A stretch of 64,000 nt of DNA from Cognataquiflexum rubidum (lineage in GTDB: Bacteria > Bacteroidota > Bacteroidia > Cytophagales > Cyclobacteriaceae), in NCBI RefSeq assembly GCF_022538115.1, contig NZ_JAKZAL010000005.1:1-64000 (forward strand). Direction: 5' to 3'. The notes under the pieces are model-generated. The model was not told where the DNA came from, searched no databases, and was given only the letters and a program-made list of their open reading frames with translations. This document shows, piece after piece, positions 1 through 7,072 of this stretch. Position numbers and translations under genes: made by a program. The stretch's first letter is position 1, and each line of letters opens with the position of its first letter.

Positions 1-106
1 CGCTTTGTCTGATACTAACCAATTTAAATAGAAAAGAAGAAATATTAACCGATTTGCTAGGAATTTAACATAGAAACCTGACAACGCGAAGCAGATAACC
101 ATTACA

Positions 107-175
107 ACCACTACAACAATTAAAACCTTCCCAACACGACAACCATTTCAACAAATAGAACCACTACAACAATTA
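107..175. repeat. 16-bp direct repeat pair
   Basis: ACCACTACAACAATTA occurs exactly at 107-122 and again at 160-175, starting 53 bp apart, inside a run of ACAAC-type low-complexity sequence. It looks like local duplication. No function can be assigned. Confidence 0.7.
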
Positions 176-648
176 CACCTGTCCGCCGTGGCGGAACCTT
201 TCCCAACCCGAAAACCACCACAAATTTTTCCACCCTATTCCCCACCTTTCCGACCTCCTTCCAATCCAAATTCTATAAAAAATTCAATACCCAGAACCTT
301 AGAATAAATCTATTTTTTTATAAATAATCATATTTATTTTTCAAAAACCCACTATTTACCCCCACTTCCCCCTATACTTCCCCTAACCCTCTCCTGGGGA
401 CCCGTTATACCCTCCCCCACCATTCGTTAACTTTTGACCAATTTCCAAGAAACCATATAATTATTCCGATATTTTTTGGACTTGTACTTTTCCAAGAACA
501 AAATATTGGCTCCTGATCGTAAAAAATCTCCAATCTTAATTGCTTTAACACTCGCCATTGTGACTGCCTACTGATCTCTGATCACTAAAAGTGGAATCTG
601 TCACCTATCACTGCTACTTGCCACTCCAAAGCTTAAGAGATTCCATCA

Positions 649-675
649 GTGGACTGTTGACCATGGACTGTGGAC
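649..675. repeat. TGGACTGT phrase repeat
   Basis: TGGACTGT appears twice (650-657 and 664-671), separated by TGACCA, with GGAC again at the end. It is a short direct-repeat cluster in non-coding DNA just before a second repeat family. Role unknown. Confidence 0.55.
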
Positions 676-690
676 ATATTTATACAAAAA

Positions 691-755
691 CCGCAGAATC
701 CGCAGAAACGGTACTTTTCCGCAAAATCCGCAATATCCGCAGGATCCGCAGATTC
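691..755. repeat. CCGCAGA/ATCCGCA array
   Basis: About seven degenerate units of the type ATCCGCAG/ATCCGCAA are packed in 65 bp, including CCGCAGAATCCGCAGA and ATCCGCAGGATCCGCAGATT. The unit resembles the CGCAGAT units around the GxxExxY gene at 30723, but no GxxExxY gene is adjacent and no inverted partner array was seen. It may be a remnant of the same repeat class. Confidence 0.6.
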
Positions 756-816
756 AATTTTTTTCCACAGCCTAGCTCTCCACATTTGGTCATGTTTCAC
801 TTAAACCACATGAAAA

Positions 817-1563
817 ATGGCAAAGCAAACAAGTATCATCACACTCAACGGTAACGTAGGCGGATTGTCCTTCTACAAAACCAAGGACGGCCACATGGCC
901 AGGGAAAAAGGAGGCGTATCCAAAGACAGGATCATGAACGATCCCAAATACGCCAGGACTCGGGAAAACCTGAAAGAATTCACCGAGAATATCAGGACTG
1001 TCAAATTGGTCCAGGATACCATCAGACCGGCCATCATCAGGATTGCAGATCCACAACTTTACCAAAGGTTGGTCAGGCAGATGATGAAGGTGCTCAGAAC
1101 CGACCCGGTCAATGGAAGAGGTTTAAGGATTGTCGCAGAAGGGGATTGGAACCTGCTCAAAGGTTTTGAACTCAATGGCAATGCAATTTTGTCCGGCACA
1201 TTGAGGACAGAATTCACGGTAACAGATACACCTACCGATTGGACCTGTTCTGTTCCGTCATTTCTACCCGCTGACTATCTAGTCATCCCCCAGGGTGCGA
1301 CCCATTTCCGGCTGATGGCTGCAGGGGCATCCTTTGACTTGACTACAGGGACTAAGAACTTTCTCTTAGAAACCGGTTCGGACAATCCGATCGAACAAGT
1401 AACCGCCCCAATCACATTCACAATCCCCAAAGCAGGATTGCCGGAGGCAAACAAGCTCTTCATCTTCGGGATTGAATTCCTACAGATTGTCAATGGGCAG
1501 CAATACGCCATGAACAACGGGGCACACAATGCTGCTGCTTTCATCACAGTGGAAAAAGTCTAA
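817..1563 (+). CDS. Conserved-looking protein of unknown function, first gene of a three-gene cluster
   Basis: This 248-residue protein has no signal peptide or membrane segment. Its N-terminus (about residues 8-32) has a Gly/Lys-rich stretch, GGLSFYKTKDGHMAREKGG, followed by a basic helical region up to about residue 105. The second half looks beta-rich, with Thr/Phe/Pro-rich sequence (residues 120-248). Similar N-termini are common in small Bacteroidota proteins of unknown function, and the layout recalls the DUF6266-type families, but I cannot assign a family securely. The stop is 4 bp before the start of the DUF5675-like gene, so the two are probably co-transcribed. The ATG at 817 is chosen because it gives the conserved-looking start MAKQ. 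A phage-derived structural or nucleic-acid-binding role is possible but unproven. Confidence 0.75.
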   Translation: MAKQTSIITLNGNVGGLSFYKTKDGHMAREKGGVSKDRIMNDPKYARTRENLKEFTENIRTVKLVQDTIRPAIIRIADPQLYQRLVRQMMKVLRTDPVNGRGLRIVAEGDWNLLKGFELNGNAILSGTLRTEFTVTDTPTDWTCSVPSFLPADYLVIPQGATHFRLMAAGASFDLTTGTKNFLLETGSDNPIEQVTAPITFTIPKAGLPEANKLFIFGIEFLQIVNGQQYAMNNGAHNAAAFITVEKV

Positions 1564-1567
1564 GGCC

Positions 1568-2008
1568 ATGAAGCTGCTTTTGAAAAGGGAGTATAGCAAG
1601 CACCTTACCAAAGGATCACTGTCCTTAGAAGGAAAGCTGCTTTGCAAAACCCTTGAACCATCGGTAAAATCAAAACCCAATCCTTGTGCAGAAGCTCTGT
1701 ACAGGTTGGCTTACGATTACGACGATGACAGAGGTTGGTACCTATATTTTGAAGCGGATGCAAGACGCATTGAAATCAGGAACAATTCGGTAACAGCTGC
1801 CAAGGACTGCATAGTCCCTGTCACCTGTTTCAAAAAAGGCATACCTATGTTCTCCCGCCTTGCATGTAGGAAGTTGACCGACAAGTTGATGGATTACATG
1901 GAACAAGGGGAAGAGGTATGGCTGGAAATCTACAGTGAGTTCAAACCTTCAAAACAGAACCCATGGAAATTGAATCCGCAGAATACCTTGCAGGGGCAGG
2001 AGGCGTAA
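1568..2008 (+). CDS. DUF5675-like protein
   Basis: This 146-residue soluble protein begins MKLLLKREYS and contains a SLEGKLLCKTLEP segment, then a Pro/Cys turn and beta-rich sequence. That order matches the DUF5675 family, small proteins found in phages and in bacterial phage-like clusters and sometimes suspected of cell-wall-related roles. The ATG at 1568 is preferred to an upstream in-frame codon at 1529 because it gives the family-like start and lies just after the previous stop. The 3' end overlaps the next gene by 46 bp, so the two are probably translationally coupled. The family assignment is from recognition of the pattern, without a profile search. Confidence 0.7.
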   Translation: MKLLLKREYSKHLTKGSLSLEGKLLCKTLEPSVKSKPNPCAEALYRLAYDYDDDRGWYLYFEADARRIEIRNNSVTAAKDCIVPVTCFKKGIPMFSRLACRKLTDKLMDYMEQGEEVWLEIYSEFKPSKQNPWKLNPQNTLQGQEA

Positions 2009-2193
2009 TTTCATTGATGCTTTCGATCATCGCCTACCTGTTGAAGTTCCTCCTGCAGGACTTCAGGGCACTGCAGCAAAACCTCCATGAGGTGCAGACT
2101 AGGTACCAGTTGATGGAAGTGGCCATGCAGTCCATGTCCAAAGAACTGAGTGCCCTCAGGCTGCAGCTACAGAAGAAAGCTCCTCCAGTCTAG
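1963..2193 (+). CDS. Small membrane protein with coiled-coil tail (holin-like shape)
   Basis: The 76-residue product has one hydrophobic helix at about residues 13-32 (GVISLMLSIIAYLLKFLL) and then a heptad-like amphipathic segment rich in Leu, Gln and Glu to the end. It starts inside the 3' end of the DUF5675-like gene in another frame (46-bp overlap) and ends just before a strong terminator, so it is the last gene of the cluster. The shape, one membrane helix plus a coiled coil beside a phage-associated family, would fit a holin or spanin-like accessory protein. That is inference, since no family was recognised. Confidence 0.65.
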   Translation: MEIESAEYLAGAGGVISLMLSIIAYLLKFLLQDFRALQQNLHEVQTRYQLMEVAMQSMSKELSALRLQLQKKAPPV

Positions 2194-2221
2194 GAAAGGA
2201 TTATTAAGTAACCCTTTGACC

Positions 2222-2259
2222 AATCATCCCTGTCTCGTTGAGATGGGGATGATTTTTTT
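2222..2259 (+). terminator. Intrinsic terminator after the three-gene cluster
   Basis: AATCATCCC (2222-2230) pairs perfectly with GGGATGATT (2246-2254), and the 3' arm runs into seven Ts. It ends the 817-2193 transcription unit. Confidence 0.85.
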
Positions 2260-2343
2260 CAGGTTCCAAATTCCCCACTTATCAAATCTTTTGAACAATT
2301 CCATATCATTTGTGATTAAATTCGGCAATAACTTTCCGATCAA

Positions 2344-4587
2344 ATGAAACTCTGGATTTCTGTTCTCCTTTGCCTTTCCCCGCTTTTTCTCTCTGCCCAA
2401 ACCAAAATCACCACCTTGGATAAAAACAGCAAAAGGCCTATTTCAGGGGTTTTGGTGAAAATCCAGGGACAAGTCAATCAGGTGACCGATGAAAACGGAC
2501 AGGTGGAAATTAACCTGAATAATCCCGGAATCCTGACTTTTTTGCATATCAGCTATGAACCGCTGTCTGTTTCAGTTGCACCAAATGAATCCCTAACACT
2601 AGAATTGATTCCGGTTACCACGTCACTTTCGGAGGTGATTGTGACGGGATTTGAATCGGAAAGACCACTCGTCCATCAGGCAGGAGCGATCAGCAAGGTT
2701 TTGGAAAATGAGCTTTACCGTTTCAATGAGAACTCGATCTTGAGTGCCTTCAATACCAAACCCGGCATTAGGGTGGAGCAAAGGGCGCCGGCAAGTTATA
2801 GGATTTCCATCAGAGGAAGTTCTCTGCGTTCACCATTCGGCGTCCGCAATGTCAAGGTATATTGGAATGACATTCCCTTTACCTCTCCGGATGGAACGAC
2901 CGCACTGAACCTCCTCGACCTGTCCAATATCCAAAATGCCGAAATCATCAAAGGTCCCGCAGGAAGCATCTATGGTGCGGGAAACGGCGGTGTGATCAGC
3001 ATGTCAAGCCGTAAAACTGTAACTGAGAATTACCTTTCCGCAGACTTTGGCATTGGGGATTTTGGTTTGCTCCGTTATAGGATCGGTATCGATCAGAAAA
3101 TAGGAAATGGTGGTATCAGCGCTTCCTATGTTTCCCAAAAATCCGACGGCTACCGTCAACACAGTGCAACTGACAGACAGGTTTTCCAATTGGCCATGCA
3201 TACCAAGCCTTCTGATACGCAGACACTTTCTGCACAGATCCTTTATTCAGACCTGAATTACCAGATTCCCGGAGCCTTGAATCCGGCACAGGTGGAGGCT
3301 GACCGGACGCAGGCACGACCCGGTTCGGTGGAGCAAAACAGTTCAATTGCCCAAAAGACATTATACGGTACACTTTCCCATCAGATCGAATTGGGTCAAA
3401 AATGGGACAATTCCACTGCGTTGTATATGAACAATACGGAGTTTGAAAACCCTTTTATTCTTGATTACAAGAGAGAAACGGCCTTCAGTTACGGAGGTCG
3501 GACGAAATTCACCTTTGATGACAAATGGGGATCCTTCCCGGTAAAAATCATTGCAGGTGCTGAATACCAATATGGGAAAACCTTGGCCCAGAACTTTGGA
3601 AACAGACAGGGAAAGGCTGATACGATCAGATTTTCTGATGACCTGATCAGCACGCAGGCTTTTATTTTCCAGCAATTTGAAATTGAATGGACTTCCAAAG
3701 TACTCATGACTTTGGGTTTGAGCGAAAACTTTGGAAGGTATGACATCAACAGGTCCATCGACGCAGGACCAAATGATCCAACCAACAATACCAAAAATTT
3801 TGACCCTATAGTCATCCCGAGAATCGCCTTGGTCTACAAAGTCAATCAATGGTCCGGAATCCACGGTAGTATCAGTTCGGGCTTTTCTCCCCCTACCATT
3901 GCCGAAGTACGCACCAACGAGGGAAGTATCAATTTAGACTTGGAAGCAGAAAGAGGGATCAATTACGAAGCCGGCTACAGGGGAAAATTCGGAATATTCA
4001 ATGTAGATGTGACGGCATTCTATTTCCAGCTTGATCAGACCATCACCTCTTACACCAATGAACAGGGTGTTGTGCTTTTCAGAAACGCCGGCCAAACCGA
4101 CCAGAAAGGAATTGAGGCAAGCCTAGATTATGTTTTGGTCCGAAACCAAAATGCTTTCTTTCAGGAAATCAAGTTGAACCATGCCTTCACCGGACACTAT
4201 TTCAGTTTTGGGGAATATGAAAGCGGAGGCAATGATTTTTCAGGAAATCAACTTACAGGAGTCGCACCAAATACCCTGGTCAATATCCTTGATGTCCGCA
4301 CCAAGCCGGGGTTCTATCTTAATTTCACCCACCAATACGTGGACGCCATTCCGCTGAATGATGCCAATACGGTTTTTCAGGAATCGTATAACCTCCTCGG
4401 TGGAAGAGTAGGTTGGAGGACCACGCTTGGCAGCCGTTGGGATGTCGAAGCCTACGGTGGGGTAGACAATTTATTGGATGAACAATACAGTCTTGGAAAT
4501 GACCTAAACGCATTTGCAAATAGGTATTTCCAACCCGCTCCCGGAATCAATTTTTATGGAGGAATGAAAGTCGGATTGAGATATTGA
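2344..4587 (+). CDS. TonB-dependent outer-membrane receptor
   Basis: The 747-residue protein has a signal peptide (about residues 1-18, ending LSAQ), a carboxypeptidase-regulatory-like Ig fold (about 20-95), a TonB-box-like SEVIVTGFE, a plug domain (about 110-220, with RISIRGSSLRSPFGVRN and IYGAGNGG), and a 22-strand-type barrel ending in KVGLRY with a terminal aromatic residue. This domain order is typical of iron-complex or small-ligand receptors of Bacteroidota rather than SusC: no SusD partner is adjacent and the plug lacks the SusC family length. The ligand cannot be told from sequence. It appears to be a single-gene unit, with a terminator upstream (2222-2259) and a convergent lipoprotein gene downstream. 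Confidence 0.9.
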   Translation: MKLWISVLLCLSPLFLSAQTKITTLDKNSKRPISGVLVKIQGQVNQVTDENGQVEINLNNPGILTFLHISYEPLSVSVAPNESLTLELIPVTTSLSEVIVTGFESERPLVHQAGAISKVLENELYRFNENSILSAFNTKPGIRVEQRAPASYRISIRGSSLRSPFGVRNVKVYWNDIPFTSPDGTTALNLLDLSNIQNAEIIKGPAGSIYGAGNGGVISMSSRKTVTENYLSADFGIGDFGLLRYRIGIDQKIGNGGISASYVSQKSDGYRQHSATDRQVFQLAMHTKPSDTQTLSAQILYSDLNYQIPGALNPAQVEADRTQARPGSVEQNSSIAQKTLYGTLSHQIELGQKWDNSTALYMNNTEFENPFILDYKRETAFSYGGRTKFTFDDKWGSFPVKIIAGAEYQYGKTLAQNFGNRQGKADTIRFSDDLISTQAFIFQQFEIEWTSKVLMTLGLSENFGRYDINRSIDAGPNDPTNNTKNFDPIVIPRIALVYKVNQWSGIHGSISSGFSPPTIAEVRTNEGSINLDLEAERGINYEAGYRGKFGIFNVDVTAFYFQLDQTITSYTNEQGVVLFRNAGQTDQKGIEASLDYVLVRNQNAFFQEIKLNHAFTGHYFSFGEYESGGNDFSGNQLTGVAPNTLVNILDVRTKPGFYLNFTHQYVDAIPLNDANTVFQESYNLLGGRVGWRTTLGSRWDVEAYGGVDNLLDEQYSLGNDLNAFANRYFQPAPGINFYGGMKVGLRY

Positions 4588-4595
4588 GAAAAAAA

Positions 4596-4631
4596 TAAGG
4601 GGATAAAAAATGAAATTTTATTATCCCCTTA
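4596..4631. terminator. Hairpin between convergent genes
   Basis: TAAGGGGATAA (4596-4606) pairs perfectly with TTATCCCCTTA (4621-4631). On the minus strand the hairpin is followed by a run of Ts (plus-strand As at 4589-4595), so it can end the lipoprotein transcript. It also lies just after the stop of the TonB receptor and may serve both. Confidence 0.7.
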
Positions 4632-4747
4632 AACCGTATCAAAAAAACCGTGGAAAAATGCTATTCTCTATGAATCAAATTTAGATATAGCGAGAATAAC
4701 AAAAAATACCGTGAACAGGGTATTTTTTAATCAATTTGAAACAAATC

Positions 4748-5332
4748 TCAAATTTCTGAATCTGAAGTTGCATTGACTTTCCAGATCCTGTCTTTAACAT
4801 CATAAGTTACTCTTGAGTCAGGAAATTCGATATACTCTTCCTTTCCGGAGTTTTGGGGATAATATGGACCCAAATCTTCTCCTTTGACCATTTTATCAAA
4901 CAGCATCAAACCTTTTTCCTGCATTTCAGGAATTTCAAATTTCCAAGTTCTGAATACTTCCTCGTAATAGGTTAAGCTTCCATCCGAATCTCGTTGCATT
5001 TTTACACCCGTAGCGACTTTTTTAACTGAAAGAGAAGGAGCTATTCTGGAGGCTAAGAAATATTCATAACCATCTTTTTCAGTATAACCTTCCAGATTGA
5101 AATCTAAGGCCAACTTGCTATAATACTCATCAAATGCTGAATCAAATTTATTGGCATGGGTTCCTCCTCTAGGTAAGTGACCCAGATAACGGACTGTAGT
5201 CAAGAGGATTTGTTGTTGTTCCGATTCTGAAAGATTCCGGTCAGGATGATACGGATCTTTTTGATTGCATGAGGAAAAATTCGCCAATGAACCAAGTAAC
5301 AGCACTATTATTCCTTTCTTAAACACTTGCAT
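4748..5332 (-). CDS. Hypothetical lipoprotein
   Basis: The 194-residue protein starts with a lipoprotein signal, a hydrophobic run followed by ANFSSC (Cys about residue 22), then a mixed alpha/beta soluble domain rich in Tyr, Asp and Glu. No known domain was recognised. The LGHLPRGGTHANKFD stretch and a YYEEVFRTWKFEIPEMQEKGLMLF segment (quoted in parts) are its most distinctive regions. It is transcribed alone on the minus strand, between the terminator of the beta-helix lipoprotein gene and a convergent TonB receptor gene. Its position suggests an envelope protein but no function. Confidence 0.75.
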   Translation of the reverse strand: MQVFKKGIIVLLLGSLANFSSCNQKDPYHPDRNLSESEQQQILLTTVRYLGHLPRGGTHANKFDSAFDEYYSKLALDFNLEGYTEKDGYEYFLASRIAPSLSVKKVATGVKMQRDSDGSLTYYEEVFRTWKFEIPEMQEKGLMLFDKMVKGEDLGPYYPQNSGKEEYIEFPDSRVTYDVKDRIWKVNATSDSEI

Positions 5333-5354
5333 ATGTCTTTATCTAAAATAAAAA

Positions 5355-5385
5355 AGCTTGCCAAAGCTTTGAGCCTTGGCAAGCT
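5355..5385 (-). terminator. Intrinsic terminator of the TonB/beta-helix operon
   Basis: AGCTTGCCAA (5355-5364) pairs perfectly with TTGGCAAGCT (5376-5385). On the minus strand the stem is followed by a T-run (As at 5346-5355). It lies 17 bp after the stop of the gene at 5403. Confidence 0.85.
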
Positions 5386-5402
5386 AAAATAGAAAATTCA
5401 AA

Positions 5403-7028
5403 TTAGTCTATAGCGTAAACTTTGCTTAATGGGTTGAACTCTGCCCATCCGTCAGTCCAATCAGTGGTTCCGTCAAAGCCGCCGATGAAAGGAACAGTTT
5501 TGTCAAAGAAAGTGGTTCTGATTGGTTCTGCAAACTTCGGATTATCAAATTTTGCTCCTGTAAGTAATGAACCATTGGCCAAAAGAACGAAGGAAGGGTT
5601 AGAAGGATATGTCTGAACTGAATACCTTGCAAAGAAGTTTAAAGGATTCAAACCATAACCTCTGTAGAAATCTTCCCAAGGCTGATCAGCTGCAGGTACT
5701 GTTGCAACAGTATTGGATGCATTCCAAATCGCCTGAACATCCGCTACAAGCGCCCCACCACCTGCTGCAAAGCTTACACCTGCAGTTGGATTGATCAAAG
5801 TATTGTTTATCAACACACCAGTTCCAGCCTGATATTGTTGGGTAACCGATTGGGTATTGAACCTAACTCCAAAAGGAAATCCAGTAAATACAGAGTTGGT
5901 TATTGAAACTGCAGTTCTTCTTCTCAAATCGATAGAGTGGAAGTTATTACCTGAAATAGCCCTACCTGCTCTGTCTCTAGGACCATAAACGGTAATATTA
6001 GAGAAAGTTCCTGTGGTATAAGGCTGAACATCATTGTCATTTGGACCATTGTCACATTCAAAAGCGTTTGATTGTGACTGATCTGCATAGAATGGATTCC
6101 TTACATCCAAGCCAAACTGAACGTTTCCTGAGTAACCATAATCCACATCGAAGGAATCGTCCCAAGAAGAAAGCGAAACCAAATATTTGTGGTTAATTGT
6201 TCCACCAAACCACTCAAAACCATCATCGCCACCAAAGGAGACCATAGTATTATCCATTTTTGTAGCTCTTCCGACACCACCCATAGTAATGGAGTTTGTT
6301 TCGTTGTTTGGAGTCAATTCTATACCCGCATACTCAACTCTCAAAAAAGTATATTCACCAGAAGAATCTTCGTCGTCTGTGCCACCAAAGATCTGAACAG
6401 GATCGATTCCTTCAATTGCAGGATCTACTTGGTTTGTTCTAGCTCTGCCCAAAATCACCAAACCTCCCCAATCACCACGATCTCTTTCTCCCACAGCTTG
6501 GGCAGAAGTCATTACGATTGGTTTTTCTTTGGTTCCTTTTGCTATGATTTTTCCTCCTCTTTGCACAATCAAGGTACCTCTAGTTCTCTTTTCACCATAG
6601 ATTATTGTTCCCTCTTGAATGGTTAATGTAACACCTGTTGGAACAAAAACCTGGCCTTGAAGTAGGTATTGCTTGTCATTGGTAAGTGTTCTGGTAGTCA
6701 AAATACCGGAAATTGGTACAATATTAGATACAGGCTCGAATATCGCAACCACACTTTTATCCGCATTCATAGTAACAGAAGCAGGATTTGAAGTACCTGT
6801 TACATCACCTTCCCATCTAACGAAAGTGAACCCTGCATTGGCAGTAGCTGTAATATTAACAGCAGCATTTTGAGCTTGTTGTCCTGTGGCAGGTGAAATA
6901 GTACCTCCAGCGGCAGGAAGAGCTATTGTTGAAAGTGTGTAAGTTACCGTAGGTACGGGATCTTCACCACAGCCGTAAATAAATACAGCCAACGCAAGCA
7001 TGGAAAATAATTTTAATGCTTTTTTCAT
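5403..7028 (-). CDS. Surface lipoprotein with InlB-like repeat and parallel beta-helix region
   Basis: The 541-residue protein has a lipoprotein signal (IYGC, Cys about residue 20), then a divergent InlB-B-repeat-like module (about 35-95, with NAGFTFVRWEGDVTG), and a long region with strand-turn periodicity (about 110-450: GTLIVQRGGKIIAKGTKEKP, GDWGGLVILGRA) typical of right-handed beta-helix surface proteins. It is the second gene of a two-gene unit, 44 bp after a TonB receptor, and ends at a terminator. TonB receptor plus beta-helix lipoprotein pairs are recurrent in Bacteroidota. By analogy with SusC/SusD the lipoprotein may help capture the receptor's ligand, but it has no SusD similarity and the ligand is unknown. 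A name such as pectate lyase would be unjustified. Confidence 0.8.
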   Translation of the reverse strand: MKKALKLFSMLALAVFIYGCGEDPVPTVTYTLSTIALPAAGGTISPATGQQAQNAAVNITATANAGFTFVRWEGDVTGTSNPASVTMNADKSVVAIFEPVSNIVPISGILTTRTLTNDKQYLLQGQVFVPTGVTLTIQEGTIIYGEKRTRGTLIVQRGGKIIAKGTKEKPIVMTSAQAVGERDRGDWGGLVILGRARTNQVDPAIEGIDPVQIFGGTDDEDSSGEYTFLRVEYAGIELTPNNETNSITMGGVGRATKMDNTMVSFGGDDGFEWFGGTINHKYLVSLSSWDDSFDVDYGYSGNVQFGLDVRNPFYADQSQSNAFECDNGPNDNDVQPYTTGTFSNITVYGPRDRAGRAISGNNFHSIDLRRRTAVSITNSVFTGFPFGVRFNTQSVTQQYQAGTGVLINNTLINPTAGVSFAAGGGALVADVQAIWNASNTVATVPAADQPWEDFYRGYGLNPLNFFARYSVQTYPSNPSFVLLANGSLLTGAKFDNPKFAEPIRTTFFDKTVPFIGGFDGTTDWTDGWAEFNPLSKVYAID

Positions 7029-7072
7029 GATTTAATTGATTAGTTAATAATTGTTATTTAGAAGTTAATTTG

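Larger units (their letters stand above)
1..816. other. Long non-coding, repeat-rich stretch
   Basis: No convincing gene is visible in these 816 bases. The stretch is AT-rich and C-rich on the plus strand (many ACC/CCC/ACAAC runs) and holds several different short-repeat families, listed separately: an exact 16-bp direct repeat, a small inverted repeat TCCGCC-GT-GGCGGA at 182-195, a TGGACTGT phrase repeat and a CCGCAGA array. The reading frame running through 591-854 is made mostly of these repeats and overlaps the real gene starting at 817, so it is not accepted. The stretch probably also holds the promoter for the downstream three-gene cluster, but no clear promoter was identified. Confidence 0.7.

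Noticed and set aside
1-30. Tail of an upstream gene (a frame ending with TAG near position 30)
   Set aside because: Only nine residues are visible, so it cannot be distinguished from chance.
591-854. An 87-residue reading frame upstream of 817
   Set aside because: It consists largely of repeat sequence (TGGACTGT and CCGCAGA units) and overlaps the better-supported start at 817.
3361-3864. 167-residue minus-strand frame
   Set aside because: It is antisense to the TonB receptor barrel region, with no domain recognised.
6189-6626. 145-residue plus-strand frame
   Set aside because: It lies antisense to the beta-helix lipoprotein gene, is Ser/His/Thr-rich, and has no domain or gene context.
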